Positions 43,027 to 52,263 are shown, numbered from the stretch's first letter. The stretch: 64,000 nt of DNA from an uncultured Bacilli bacterium (GCA_934140155.1 CAKPBC010000004.1:124001-188000); one strand, 5' to 3'. The notes: generated by a model not told the origin, from the letters alone. Made by a program: numbers and translations.

Positions 43027-43941
43027 ATGAAAAGAATCGATAAATATATAGAAAAAAGCATTAAAGATGTTACTAATAAAAACATTGTAATTACTGGAGC
43101 AAATTCCGGAATTGGTTTTGAATCAATGATGGTATTAGCCAAAAAAGGCGCAAATGTGATAATGGCATGTCGAAGTCTAAAAAGAGCACAAAACGCTAAA
43201 GAAAAAGTATTAAAAGAATACCCAAATGCCTTAATTGATATTATTGAATATGATCAATCATCATTTGAGTCAATTGATAATTTTATAAACAATTTATTTA
43301 AAAAATATAGCAAAATTGATGTGCTTGTTTGTAATGCTGGTATTTTCCATCCGGAAAAAGGATTAAAAACTAAAGATGGATATCCACTTACAATTGGTAC
43401 AAATTATATTGGCTTGTTTTATTTGCTTGAAAATATAAAAAATAGATTAGCTAATACAAAAATCATTATTGTTTCTTCTATTGTCTATCGTTATACCAAA
43501 TATAAAGATTATAAGTTCTTATTAGAAGAAAACACATCTGCTTTTAATCAATATAAATTATCAAAAACCGCTATTACAAATTATTTTTATTATTTAAGTC
43601 AAAATACAAATTTAAATATCTATATGATGCATCCTGGTGTTAGTTCCACTAATATATTTTCTAACCCTAATGTTTCATATTGGAAATGGTTTAAAAGTCT
43701 TGCTAAATGGGTAATGTCATTTGTTGTTCATTCTCCTAAAAAAGCCGCTTTAGGTATTTCCTTACTTGCTAGCAAAGATTATCCTAATCATACTTTTTTA
43801 GGCCCAAGAGGTATCGGACAAATATCTGGCTATCCAAAAATTATCAAATTAAAAAATAGTGGGAAGAAATACGCTAACGAATTATATATAAATACGAAAA
43901 AAGCGATTGAAGGGGGAAATAAATATGTTAAGTGTAAGTAA
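43027..43941 (+). CDS. SDR family oxidoreductase (retinol dehydrogenase-like)
   Basis: A 304-aa protein with the SDR cofactor loop TGANSGIGFES (residues about 21-31), ACRS after strand two, NAG in VLVCNAGIF, and catalytic SSIVY plus YKLSK. The overall layout resembles the retinol-dehydrogenase/protochlorophyllide reductase-like branch used for lipids or other non-polar substrates. No ribosome site is evident, and the start lies 2 bp after the membrane peptide stop, so it depends on coupling. The substrate cannot be told. Confidence 0.8.
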   Translation: MKRIDKYIEKSIKDVTNKNIVITGANSGIGFESMMVLAKKGANVIMACRSLKRAQNAKEKVLKEYPNALIDIIEYDQSSFESIDNFINNLFKKYSKIDVLVCNAGIFHPEKGLKTKDGYPLTIGTNYIGLFYLLENIKNRLANTKIIIVSSIVYRYTKYKDYKFLLEENTSAFNQYKLSKTAITNYFYYLSQNTNLNIYMMHPGVSSTNIFSNPNVSYWKWFKSLAKWVMSFVVHSPKKAALGISLLASKDYPNHTFLGPRGIGQISGYPKIIKLKNSGKKYANELYINTKKAIEGGNKYVKCK

Positions 43942-45502
43942 TGTGTCGTTACAATACGGAGGCAGAGTTTTATTCAAAGATGTTAATGTCAGTTTTCAAC
44001 CACAAAACTGCTATGGAATTATAGGCGCTAATGGAGCGGGCAAATCCACTTTCTTAAAAATTTTATCTGGAGAAATTGAGCCAAACACTGGTGAAGTGAC
44101 AATATCTGATAAAGAAAGAATGTCCGTTTTAAAGCAAGATCAAAACGCATATGATAATGAAACTGTCATTGACACAGTTTTATTAGGACATCCTCGTCTT
44201 ATGGAAGTACAAAGAGAAAAAGATGCTTTATATGCTAAACCTGATTTTAGTGAAGAAGATGGTATATTAGCAGGTGAACTTGAACTAGAATATGCTGAAC
44301 TAGATGGTTATGAAGCTGACGCTAATGCTAGACAACTATTAAATTCATTAGGAATTACTGGTGAATTACAAGATAAATATATGCATGAGCTTGACTCAAA
44401 ACAAAAAGTTAAAGTTTTATTAGCGCAAGCCTTATTTGGTAATCCAGATATTTTAATATTAGATGAACCAACCAATAACTTAGACGCAATTGCTACACGT
44501 TGGTTAGAAAATTTCTTATATAATTTTGAAAACACCGTTATTATAGTTTCTCATGACCGCCACTTTTTAAATAAAGTTTGCACAAGAATTCTTGATGTCG
44601 ATTACGGAAAAATCCAAGTTTATATTGGAAACTATGACTTCTGGTATGAATCTTCTCAGTTACTTTTAAAACAAGCTAAAGATCAAAACCAAAAAGCCGA
44701 AGCACGTATCAAAGAATTACAAGATTTTATTGCTCGATTTGCGGCAAATGCTTCTAAATCAAAACAAGCAACATCAAGAAAGAAAGAATTAGATAAAATC
44801 GAATTAGCTGATTTAAAACCATCCAATAGAAGATATCCATTTATCGATTTCAAATTTGAAAAAGATCTGGGGCAAGATATATTATTCGTAGAAAACCTTA
44901 GCAAAAAAGGATTATTTTCGAATATAAGTTTTACTCTTAAACGTGGTGATAAAGTAGCATTTCTTTCACCAAACAGCAATATATTAAATGCATTATTTGC
45001 TATTTTAGCAGGCGAAGATGAAGATTATGAAGGTAAATTCAAATATGGTATTACCGTAACACCTACTTATTTGCCAACTGAAAATAGTAAATATTTTGAA
45101 GGACATACTGAGTCATTAGTGGATTGGCTTCGTCCTTATTCGAGTGACCAACATGAAAGTTATTTACGTGGATGGTTAGGAAGAATGTTATTTTCTGGAG
45201 AGGAAGCACTTAAACCTGTTAATGTTCTTTCTGGTGGAGAAAAAGTTCGCTGTATGATGGCAAAAACTATGTTAACTGCGGGTAATTTACTAATTATGAA
45301 TGAACCTACTAACCACTTAGATCTTGAAGCGATTACTGCTTTAAATAAAGGTATGATTAACTATAAAGGTGTTTTATTATTTACAACTCACGACCACGAA
45401 TTAATGCAAACAGTCGCTAATCGTATCATTTATATTGATGAAAATAGTTTCTTAGATAAAGAAATGACTTACGATGAATATTTAGACTTAATGAATAAAT
45501 AA
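43925..45502 (+). CDS. ykpA: ABC-F family ATPase (YkpA/YbiT-like)
   Basis: Start at ATG 43925 follows GAAGGGGGAAA and lies 17 bp inside the SDR gene. The 525-aa protein has two ABC domains without membrane segments: Walker A GANGAGKST, Walker B LILDEPTNNLD, and in the second half LSGGEKVRC and LLIMNEPTNHLD. ABC-F proteins act on the ribosome. In domain 1 the signature is LDSKQ, and in domain 2 the P-loop is replaced by SPNSNILNAL without Lys, so domain 2 probably does not hydrolyse ATP normally. The sequence around WLRPYSSDQHESYLRGWLGRM fits the YkpA/YbiT branch. Confidence 0.88.
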   Translation: MLSVSNVSLQYGGRVLFKDVNVSFQPQNCYGIIGANGAGKSTFLKILSGEIEPNTGEVTISDKERMSVLKQDQNAYDNETVIDTVLLGHPRLMEVQREKDALYAKPDFSEEDGILAGELELEYAELDGYEADANARQLLNSLGITGELQDKYMHELDSKQKVKVLLAQALFGNPDILILDEPTNNLDAIATRWLENFLYNFENTVIIVSHDRHFLNKVCTRILDVDYGKIQVYIGNYDFWYESSQLLLKQAKDQNQKAEARIKELQDFIARFAANASKSKQATSRKKELDKIELADLKPSNRRYPFIDFKFEKDLGQDILFVENLSKKGLFSNISFTLKRGDKVAFLSPNSNILNALFAILAGEDEDYEGKFKYGITVTPTYLPTENSKYFEGHTESLVDWLRPYSSDQHESYLRGWLGRMLFSGEEALKPVNVLSGGEKVRCMMAKTMLTAGNLLIMNEPTNHLDLEAITALNKGMINYKGVLLFTTHDHELMQTVANRIIYIDENSFLDKEMTYDEYLDLMNK

Positions 45503-45503
45503 T

Positions 45504-46739
45504 ATGGAAAATGTATTATTAATTGAAGCAATTATTGATAAAAATGAATTTTCATATAAGCATAAAGAAATGCTTAATCTTTTGTTTACCTTAGGCATTA
45601 CACCTAACTTTATCGCTTCACAAGTTTTGAGCGAACCTTATATAAATAGTTATTTAGGAACTGGAAAAATTGATGAAATACATCGTTTAATTAAATCCGA
45701 AAATATTGAACTTGTAATTTGTAATTTTGATTTAACTCCAACGCAATACGATACTTTGCATCATATTTTTAAAGTTGAAATCTTAGATCGAACTGGCGTT
45801 ATTCTACAAATATTTTCGATTATGGCAAAAAGCAAAGAAGCGCGTTTACAAGTTGAAATTGCTAACTTAAAATATTTAAAAAATCGTCTTGTTAATAAAG
45901 AAGCTAATTATTCCCAAGTCACTAGTGGTGGTTCTGCCCATAATAAAGGATCTGGCGAAAAACAAATTGATTTAGATCGAAGTAAGTATCGTATGCTTCT
46001 AAAAAGGAAGCAAAAAGAATTAGATGAATTAGTTATCCAAAGAAAAAACACGCGCAAAATGCGCACAAATTTACCAGTCGTTGCTATCGTTGGTTATACT
46101 AACGCTGGAAAATCAACACTTCTTAATAAATTAATTTCTAAATCTAATAACAAAAGCAGTAAAAAAGTATTAGAAGAAGATCGTCTTTTCTCTACGTTAG
46201 AAACTTCTACTCGTCTAATTGATATATATAATTATCCTAGTTTTTTATTAACTGATACTGTCGGTTTTATTTCTCATCTTCCCACTATGCTAGTGGATGC
46301 TTTTAAATCAACTTTAGAGGAAATTAAAGAAGCTGATCTATTAATTAATGTCGTTGATGTTTCTAGTCCTTATTATATAAATAATTTATTTGTCACTGAA
46401 GACATTTTAATTAAACTTGAAGCCGATAATATTCCGCAAATTATCCTTTATAATAAAGTTGATGAATGCAAAAATATTCCTTTTATTCCTAAAGAAAATG
46501 AATTATTAGTATCTTTGAATACTGATGAAGATATTGAGCAAATCATGAAACTTATCTTTGATAGATTAAGCAAAAATTGGGAATATCAGCAAATAAAAAT
46601 CCCAGTTTTTAAAGACATATATCGCTTAAAGAAACTAGGATATGTTAAGAATATGGAAATGTTTGATGACTATTATTTAGTCGATTTATATTTACCAACT
46701 TATAACAAACAAAAACTTAAAGATTTTTTAAATGATTAA
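45504..46739 (+). CDS. hflX: Ribosome-associated GTPase HflX
   Basis: A 411-aa GTPase with the HflX N-terminal domain (LGTGKIDEIHRLI), the family loop GGSAHNKGSGEKQIDLDR and the G domain: G1 GYTNAGKST (197-205), G3 DTVGFISHLP and G4 NKVDE. HflX splits stalled or hibernating ribosomes. It starts 1 bp after the ABC-F stop, and both products act on the ribosome, so co-expression makes sense. Its 3' end overlaps the convergent kinase gene by 23 bp. Confidence 0.94.
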   Translation: MENVLLIEAIIDKNEFSYKHKEMLNLLFTLGITPNFIASQVLSEPYINSYLGTGKIDEIHRLIKSENIELVICNFDLTPTQYDTLHHIFKVEILDRTGVILQIFSIMAKSKEARLQVEIANLKYLKNRLVNKEANYSQVTSGGSAHNKGSGEKQIDLDRSKYRMLLKRKQKELDELVIQRKNTRKMRTNLPVVAIVGYTNAGKSTLLNKLISKSNNKSSKKVLEEDRLFSTLETSTRLIDIYNYPSFLLTDTVGFISHLPTMLVDAFKSTLEEIKEADLLINVVDVSSPYYINNLFVTEDILIKLEADNIPQIILYNKVDECKNIPFIPKENELLVSLNTDEDIEQIMKLIFDRLSKNWEYQQIKIPVFKDIYRLKKLGYVKNMEMFDDYYLVDLYLPTYNKQKLKDFLND

Positions 46740-47256
46740 TATATAAATCATGTATTTTATTTGTCATATCTAATAAGGTCATATTTTCACTATCAATTTG
46801 ATAATTTGTTTTATGTTTTAATTCTTCTGGGAATTTTGTTTCATCATTAGCAATACGAGATTTAGCTTGTTCTACGCTATCGCCACGTAGAATCATACGT
46901 TCAAATCTCGTTTTTTCATTTGCATCAAGAAAGAATGTAACAATACGAGGGTCATGTAATTCTAAAAAAGATTTAAAGCCATTAGGATCAACAATTAATA
47001 CTTTATCATCAGCAATTTCTTTTTTAGATGAGCCATAGAAATTACCATTATATAATGTTGTTTCTACAAATGCTCCTTGTTCTTTTAGTTTTAAAAATTC
47101 ATCTTTGCTAACAAAATGATAATCCACATCATTTTCTTCCGACTTTCTTATTGGCCTAGTAGTATGAGTAATAACTTTTTTAATACCATATAATGCATTT
47201 AATAACTTTGCAACTTCTGTTTTTCCGCTTGCGGATGCACCAACTAATAAAATCAT
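46717..47256 (-). CDS. Guanylate kinase-like protein
   Basis: A 179-aa protein with a P-loop (LVGASASGKT) and the guanylate-kinase-like core HTTRPIRKSEENDVDYHFVSK, which contacts GMP, then ETTLYNGNFYGSSK. It is slightly shorter than typical Gmk (about 205), and the lid and C-terminus (ILRGDSVEQAKSRIANDE) are present. It could be a true guanylate kinase or a variant. It is a single gene with its own start region, convergent with hflX. Confidence 0.8.
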   Translation of the reverse strand: MILLVGASASGKTEVAKLLNALYGIKKVITHTTRPIRKSEENDVDYHFVSKDEFLKLKEQGAFVETTLYNGNFYGSSKKEIADDKVLIVDPNGFKSFLELHDPRIVTFFLDANEKTRFERMILRGDSVEQAKSRIANDETKFPEELKHKTNYQIDSENMTLLDMTNKIHDLYINHLKNL

Positions 47257-47386
47257 AATTAATCCTCACTTTTTATATCGTAAGTATAGCAACATTTTAT
47301 TTCACTTTAAATATAAATATATTTTTTTTACTTTTTTTTCGCTTTTTATCTTTTCATTCACTATATGTTATATGGGAGGTTAAAAA

Positions 47387-47743
47387 ATGAGTGTTCATAA
47401 AAAACGAGCATCATATAAAAGTATGGAAAAAGATATTAATGATATTTTTATTAAAATTAGAAACATAACATTTAGTAGTAATTTTTTAGCTCGTAATAGT
47501 ATTTTATTAAAAGAAGAAGATTATCCTTATTTTAGCAGTGGTAACGCCAAAAGCATGTATCTACTTTTTAAAGTAAGGCAAGCGCTTTTTACTCTTGATG
47601 AAAACGATAGAGTATTTATTATCAATGAATTTTATTATCGAAACAAAGATTGGTGGTTTTCTTTGTATTCTCGTAGTTCTTTTTATCGCAAAAAGAAACA
47701 TGCAATGATGATGTTTCTAAAATATTATAATATATGCTTATAA
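47387..47743 (+). CDS. Hypothetical protein at the head of the pilus locus
   Basis: A 118-aa basic, mainly helical protein with no signal peptide, preceded by ATGGGAGGTTAAAAA. The C-terminal half (DENDRVFIINEFYYRNKDWWFSLYSRSSFYRKKKHAMMMFL) has the WW and YSRSSFYR pattern seen in small DNA-binding-like proteins such as the MG284/ArpU type; this is weak resemblance from memory. It overlaps the next gene by 10 bp and so opens the pilus operon, perhaps as a regulator. Confidence 0.6.
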   Translation: MSVHKKRASYKSMEKDINDIFIKIRNITFSSNFLARNSILLKEEDYPYFSSGNAKSMYLLFKVRQALFTLDENDRVFIINEFYYRNKDWWFSLYSRSSFYRKKKHAMMMFLKYYNICL

Positions 47744-48723
47744 AAAAATTATTTGCAATTATTTTATTTAGTATCAATATAATTCCAAAAACAGAAACCA
47801 CACTAAAAAATCGTTTTGCCAATATAAGAATAACTGCTTTTAACGAAGCGCTGAGAGTTCATACAATTAGATACACATTCGTTTCTAGTGTGAAATGTGA
47901 TGTAGAATTTAAAGCAATAGTAACTAAAACTAATGGCATTGCAAAAACCATTAATACAAAAGTTGTAAAAGTTGATGGCAGTTATATAGGAAGATTTACT
48001 TTAAGTTCTGGATATATTGAAGATGAAGCATATTTAACAATAACTGCTCAAAGTGATACATTCTATTGTGTACGAGAATTTGTATTATATGTTGCTAAAA
48101 AGTCATATCAAACTATCACTACATCTAAAACTTATCAGCGAGATAGTGCCTTACAAATATGTCAAGCTGATGGCTATGAAAAAAGATATAGTGAATATAT
48201 TAGATTTTCTTTTGATAATAGATTAATTAGATCATTTCCTTATATCAATGTTAACAATTTAAAAATAACTTATAAAACTTCTTACACTGAAGAAAATGTG
48301 GTAGATGGAAAAGAAGTATGGTTAATTATTGATGATGTAGATGATAATTTCCCACTATTACAAGATGAAAATAAAATAGTTAAAATTTCTTATATTTTAA
48401 AAGAAACCGACACAAATATTTATCAAATGGAACTTAATGAAAAATTGTATTATAATGTCCAAACTCTTTTATTAAGTCGTATTCCTAAAGATGGATTTAT
48501 ACCCACAACCACTATTTTCGTTCCAAAGAATTCTAAAACTTCTTATTTAAAAACAATTTATCAATTCAAAAGGCTTGGCTATCAAGCTTTAAATATTAAT
48601 GTCGAATCAACAAATATATTAAACAAATATATTGGTAGTTGTTCAACTTCTAAATATTGTGTAAAGATTGATGAAAGTGATAATTATCGAAACGACAATG
48701 AAATCGAGGTTAAATTAAAATGA
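47734..48723 (+). CDS. Secreted or membrane-anchored protein of the pilus locus
   Basis: A 329-aa protein with an N-terminal hydrophobic segment (LFAIILFSINIIP) then a largely beta-rich sequence with repeated aromatic and Thr/Ile strands. Its ATG overlaps the previous stop (ATGCTTATAA), and its own TGA overlaps the next ATG (ATGA), so translation is coupled both ways. No family is recognised. Its position before the ATPase and assembly proteins suggests a cell-surface part of the pilus machinery. Confidence 0.6.
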   Translation: MLIKKLFAIILFSINIIPKTETTLKNRFANIRITAFNEALRVHTIRYTFVSSVKCDVEFKAIVTKTNGIAKTINTKVVKVDGSYIGRFTLSSGYIEDEAYLTITAQSDTFYCVREFVLYVAKKSYQTITTSKTYQRDSALQICQADGYEKRYSEYIRFSFDNRLIRSFPYINVNNLKITYKTSYTEENVVDGKEVWLIIDDVDDNFPLLQDENKIVKISYILKETDTNIYQMELNEKLYYNVQTLLLSRIPKDGFIPTTTIFVPKNSKTSYLKTIYQFKRLGYQALNINVESTNILNKYIGSCSTSKYCVKIDESDNYRNDNEIEVKLK

Positions 48724-49100
48724 TTATCTTTTTTCTCGTTGCTACTATAACAATTTTTTCAGTTAATAATTTTATAAATATAACAGCAAAAGAAAGCATT
48801 AATCAAAGATTTTATACTTCTTTAAAATCATCACTTGAAAATTCTATTACCTTTAATGATAGTCTTGATGATGTTTACATTGATTTACATACTTTATCAA
48901 ATGTATTATCAAAAACATTAAGTTATAATTTGACTGATTTTGCTGATAATTTTTATTTGTATATTAACTCTTATTACAATGATTTAACGCCTTGTACTTA
49001 TGCTTGCAAAACTGTAAACGTGCGATTAAAAGTAAATGTAAATGTCACTTTTACTTATGACAAAAGCTACAAATTAAGTCTGGAAGAAAATTATGTATAA
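48720..49100 (+). CDS. Pseudopilin-like protein
   Basis: A 126-aa protein: a hydrophobic N-terminal helix (MIIFFLVATITIFSVNNFIN) and a soluble remainder with TACKTVNVRLKVNVNVTF near the end. The shape resembles TadE/TadF-type minor pilins, but no prepilin cleavage signal is clear. It overlaps the genes on both sides (4 bp and 8 bp). Confidence 0.55.
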   Translation: MIIFFLVATITIFSVNNFINITAKESINQRFYTSLKSSLENSITFNDSLDDVYIDLHTLSNVLSKTLSYNLTDFADNFYLYINSYYNDLTPCTYACKTVNVRLKVNVNVTFTYDKSYKLSLEENYV

Positions 49101-50076
49101 TAAGGCATACGATTATATAAATAATTCATTCTTAAAGCCATTATTAAGCAATAAAAAAATAACAGATATTTCTTATAATGGGAAAGACTTATATTATCAA
49201 GATAACAAAGGCAAGCACAAATCAAATATAAAATTATCTCCAGAAAATGCTAATAATTTTATTAGACAAATAGCAAATTTAACTGAGCAAATGTTCTCAC
49301 TTACTACTCCAATCTTAGATGTATCCATTCAAGAATATCGTTTTAATGCAGTACATAGTTCTATATGTCGAAAATTATATGAAAAATGTGCCACATTTGC
49401 ATTAAGAAAAGGAAGTAAAGGCATAAATGCTGATACGATTATAGCAACAACTCCTAATAAAGTTTTTGCATTTCTAAAAACAGCCATACAAAACAAGAAA
49501 TCAATAGTTATATGCGGAGAAACTGGTTCAGGAAAAACTGAATTACAAAAATATTTATTGACATTTTGCAATAGAAATTCGCGAATTATAGTAATTGATA
49601 ATGTTTCTGAACTCATAGGAATCGATAGCAACAATATGGATATAACATACTGGCAATATGATGTTCATTCTTCTTATTGTACTTTAGATGATTTAATTAG
49701 CAATTCACTAAGGTTTAATCCGGATTGGACAATAATTACCGAAGCACGTGGAAAAGAAATGTATCCGATAATTCGTTCTATTTTAACTGGTCATCCTCTA
49801 ATTACCACTATTCACGCTAAAAATTTAGAAACTACACCATCAAGAATATTACAAATGATTATGCAAAGCACAAACAATACTATTGATCCTTCAATTTTAA
49901 TGAATGAAATATATAGTGCGTTTGATATTGGAGTGCATGTGGCAATTAAATATGAAAATGGTGTATTAATTCGTTACATTGATCAAGTTGGTGTGTTTAA
50001 AAGCGATTTATCTTTTAAAATAATTTATGATACTAAGGAGGATAATAATAACGATGATTGTCGGTTTAATAATTAG
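49093..50076 (+). CDS. Pilus assembly ATPase (CpaF/TadA-like)
   Basis: A 327-aa secretion ATPase of the VirB11/CpaF type. Walker A is GETGSGKT (142-149); the Walker B and Glu region is DWTIITEARG (211-220); TGHPLITTIHA (232-242) is the conserved His-containing segment. It lacks the longer N-terminal part of canonical CpaF (about 450 aa). It powers pilus assembly at the cytoplasmic membrane together with the TadB- and TadC-like proteins encoded next. It overlaps the next gene by 23 bp. Confidence 0.88.
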   Translation: MYNKAYDYINNSFLKPLLSNKKITDISYNGKDLYYQDNKGKHKSNIKLSPENANNFIRQIANLTEQMFSLTTPILDVSIQEYRFNAVHSSICRKLYEKCATFALRKGSKGINADTIIATTPNKVFAFLKTAIQNKKSIVICGETGSGKTELQKYLLTFCNRNSRIIVIDNVSELIGIDSNNMDITYWQYDVHSSYCTLDDLISNSLRFNPDWTIITEARGKEMYPIIRSILTGHPLITTIHAKNLETTPSRILQMIMQSTNNTIDPSILMNEIYSAFDIGVHVAIKYENGVLIRYIDQVGVFKSDLSFKIIYDTKEDNNNDDCRFNN

Positions 50077-50752
50077 CTTTATTGTCTTCATTTTAATCTA
50101 TTTTACATTAAATAATTATGTATTTGCTGGTATTTTCACTATTTTTACTTTCTTATATTCATTATATGTTAATATCAAATTTAAAAAATATTTTACTTTT
50201 ATACAAAAGACTAAGGAATGTAACAATTTTATTAATACGTTTTCAATTAGTTTAAGTATCTCAAACTCATTAGATAAAGCATATCAAGATACTTCATTAC
50301 AAGTTAGTAAGCAATTAAAAAAAGAATTAAATAAACTAGTTTCAATTGATAACTATGAAAACCTTAAGAGTCTAGAATCATATTTTAGTTTCCCTAATTA
50401 TCAAGTTTTCTTAAACATTTTACATTTGTATATCAATAATGGCGGCAATTTTTTAAAGATGACAGAATTATTACGTGAAGAATTAAGGCGTAATGTCGAA
50501 ATTGTTTCCACTTTACAAGCAATTAACACTAGAAAAATATACGAGTGTTCAATTTTATGGGGCTTTTCTACCGCTATTATTGTGTTTTGCCGTTTTGGAT
50601 TAACTAATGTATTTGTAATGATGGCAAAAAGCAATCTATTCATATATGGCATTATATTTTTCTTTATTTTTGAACTATTTTCTATTCATTTATTGCTTAA
50701 AAACTGTTTTAACTCTTTGGAGATTATAAATTATGAAAAAACTAAAAAATAA
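50054..50752 (+). CDS. Membrane assembly protein, TadB-like
   Basis: Start at ATG 50054 is chosen, with AAGGAGG 12 bp upstream. The 232-aa protein has two N-terminal hydrophobic segments (VGLIISFIVFILIYF and FAGIFTIFTFLYSLYV), a cytoplasmic T2SF-like region (residues about 60-150, LSISNSLDKAYQD) and C-terminal membrane segments. It is shorter than canonical TadB. It forms the inner-membrane platform that the CpaF-like ATPase drives. It overlaps the TadC-like gene by 20 bp. Confidence 0.75.
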   Translation: MIVGLIISFIVFILIYFTLNNYVFAGIFTIFTFLYSLYVNIKFKKYFTFIQKTKECNNFINTFSISLSISNSLDKAYQDTSLQVSKQLKKELNKLVSIDNYENLKSLESYFSFPNYQVFLNILHLYINNGGNFLKMTELLREELRRNVEIVSTLQAINTRKIYECSILWGFSTAIIVFCRFGLTNVFVMMAKSNLFIYGIIFFFIFELFSIHLLLKNCFNSLEIINYEKTKK

Positions 50753-51401
50753 AATTAATAGTCTTAACTTAAATTATAAAAATGAAACAATTAAAATAAT
50801 TATAACTATTGTGCTAATTAATAGTCTAATTGCATTTTTAGTTATATATTTTAAAAATATTAAGCTAATAGCATTTACTTTATTAGCCACCTTTTTGGTA
50901 CTATACATTTTCAATATTAATTATGATAAACGAATAACTAGATATAAACAATCACTTGAAAATGAATTCGTCACTACTCTGAACTACATCCAAACATATT
51001 TAAGTAATGGATATAATGTTTATCAATCAATTAATGAAATACTAGAAATATGTAATGATAATTTAAATAAGTTATTTATAACTCTATTAGCGGATATTGA
51101 TGAAGATAAATCCGTTACACCTTTTATTACATTTGCCAATAATTTTAGTTCATCATTAATACAGCAGGTAATGATTTCATTATATCTAATGGTTGAAAAT
51201 GGCACTGATATTACTTATATTTCTAGATTTACGCCACTATTTTCACAATTAAAAAAAGATAATGAGCAAAAGATTATAAAGAATATAAATAGTCGTTATG
51301 ATTCATTAAATTTGTTACCCGTTATTGGTGCTGCAATTATAACGGTTATTATCATTATTGGCATTGTAAGCATAATAGGAGGCATGTTAAATGGCATCTA
51401 A
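50733..51401 (+). CDS. Membrane assembly protein, TadC-like
   Basis: A 222-aa protein with two N-terminal hydrophobic helices (IIITIVLINSLIAFLVIYF; LIAFTLLATFLVLYIF), a T2SF-type cytoplasmic stretch (TTLNYIQTYLSNGYNVYQS) and a C-terminal helix (VIGAAIITVIIIIGIVSIIG). This is a typical TadC/GspF-like half. It pairs with the TadB-like protein. The last codons overlap the next gene by 11 bp. Confidence 0.75.
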   Translation: MKKLKNKINSLNLNYKNETIKIIITIVLINSLIAFLVIYFKNIKLIAFTLLATFLVLYIFNINYDKRITRYKQSLENEFVTTLNYIQTYLSNGYNVYQSINEILEICNDNLNKLFITLLADIDEDKSVTPFITFANNFSSSLIQQVMISLYLMVENGTDITYISRFTPLFSQLKKDNEQKIIKNINSRYDSLNLLPVIGAAIITVIIIIGIVSIIGGMLNGI

Positions 51402-51729
51402 CTTAGGAAACATATTAGCTTTATTAATAACAATTCCTTTAATCATGTTATTAGCTGACGCATCGTTTATCCAATCTAAATATATTGCTCTAGAAAATAT
51501 TGCATCGCAAATTTCTTTCGTCATTCAAAAACAGGGCAAGGTAACAGATGAATTAATAGCATATATCGAAAATACATATTATGTTGATTTTAAAAATGAG
51601 ACATCCGCAAATGTCGGATTTGGAGATTTTATTTCATTTAGCATTCTACATTCCTATACTGGACTTTTTGATAATAGAGAATATCTCATTCAAGTAAGTC
51701 GCACTATAGTAATTGGATATATAGAATAG
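51391..51729 (+). CDS. Minor pilin-like protein
   Basis: A 112-aa protein with an N-terminal helix (LGNILALLITIPLIMLLADA) and a short soluble domain of beta character (FGDFISFSILHSYTGLFDN). The architecture fits a TadE-like minor pilin. It overlaps the TadC-like gene and is followed after 13 bp by the 50-aa pilin candidate. No family was recognised with certainty. Confidence 0.55.
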   Translation: MASNLGNILALLITIPLIMLLADASFIQSKYIALENIASQISFVIQKQGKVTDELIAYIENTYYVDFKNETSANVGFGDFISFSILHSYTGLFDNREYLIQVSRTIVIGYIE

Positions 51730-51742
51730 AAAGGAGCAAAAC

Positions 51743-51895
51743 ATGGGAGAACTTAAAGGTCAAATTTTAGGTGTACTTTTAGTATTAATGGTCTTTGGTG
51801 GATTAGTTGCTAGTTATCAAGCAATATTTAATTCCGCCAATAGTGCTATCACTGAAAGAGCTAGTGAAACTATCACAAAAACAAGCAGTAAATAG
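51743..51895 (+). CDS. 50-aa Flp pilin-like protein
   Basis: A 50-aa protein, preceded by AGAAAGGAGC, starts MGELKGQILGVLLVLMVFGG and continues VASYQAIFNSANSAITERAS. It is the size of Flp-family pilins: a short polar N-terminus, then one long hydrophobic helix and a short polar tail. The KGQILG stretch may be the prepilin cleavage zone, but the usual G/xxxxEY motif is not clear. It is last in the locus and is followed by a terminator, a common place for the main pilin. Confidence 0.65.
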   Translation: MGELKGQILGVLLVLMVFGGLVASYQAIFNSANSAITERASETITKTSSK

Positions 51896-51906
51896 TAAGC
51901 AGTAAT

Positions 51907-51940
51907 AAAGGGGATTTTCATTAATCCTCTTTATTTAGTT
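51907..51940 (+). terminator. Terminator of the pilus locus
   Basis: AAAGGGGATT pairs with AATCCTCTTT (one G-U pair) around a TTCATT loop, followed by a T-rich tail. Confidence 0.7.
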
Positions 51941-51993
51941 TTACAAAAAAAACTTATGTGGTATAATAATTTTAAAGTTGAGGTGATTACAAG

Positions 51994-52215
51994 ATGAACA
52001 AACTAGAAGAAATTAAAAATATGTTTGCTGAAAAAGTAAAAGTAGACAATATCGATCCTAATATGGAATTAAAAGCTTTAGGCTTAGATTCTTTAGACTT
52101 AGTCGAATTAATTATGGATATTGAAGAAAAATATGGTGTTGAATTTAGTAATGAAGAATTAATGAGTTTCAAGACTGTTGAAGATGTATTAAAGTCAATT
52201 GAAAAAAAACTTTAA
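51994..52215 (+). CDS. acpP: Acyl carrier protein
   Basis: A 73-aa acidic protein with the phosphopantetheine site LDSLDLVEL (S33) and the helical ACP core (DIEEKYGVEFSNEEL). It carries acyl chains in fatty acid and phospholipid synthesis. It is preceded by TTGAGGTGATTACAAG and is a single gene. No fatty-acid-synthase genes are adjacent, as often happens in reduced Firmicutes. Confidence 0.95.
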   Translation: MNKLEEIKNMFAEKVKVDNIDPNMELKALGLDSLDLVELIMDIEEKYGVEFSNEELMSFKTVEDVLKSIEKKL

Positions 52216-52233
52216 TAATTTGTTAAATAATTG

Positions 52234-52262
52234 TTGAAATTTGTTTTTATCTATGATATTAT
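52234..52262 (+). promoter_or_regulatory. Promoter of the tRNA pair
   Basis: TTGAAA (52234-52239), a 17-bp spacer and TATTAT (52257-52262) form a good sigma-A promoter 36 bp before tRNA-Asn. Confidence 0.65.
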
Positions 52263-52263
52263 T

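Noticed and set aside
44683..44979. 98-aa frame on the minus strand inside the ABC-F gene
   Set aside because: It lies wholly inside a confident gene, has no ribosome site and its sequence is typical of a shadow frame.
49329..49634. 101-aa frame opposite the CpaF-like gene
   Set aside because: A shadow of the ATPase frame; no ribosome site.
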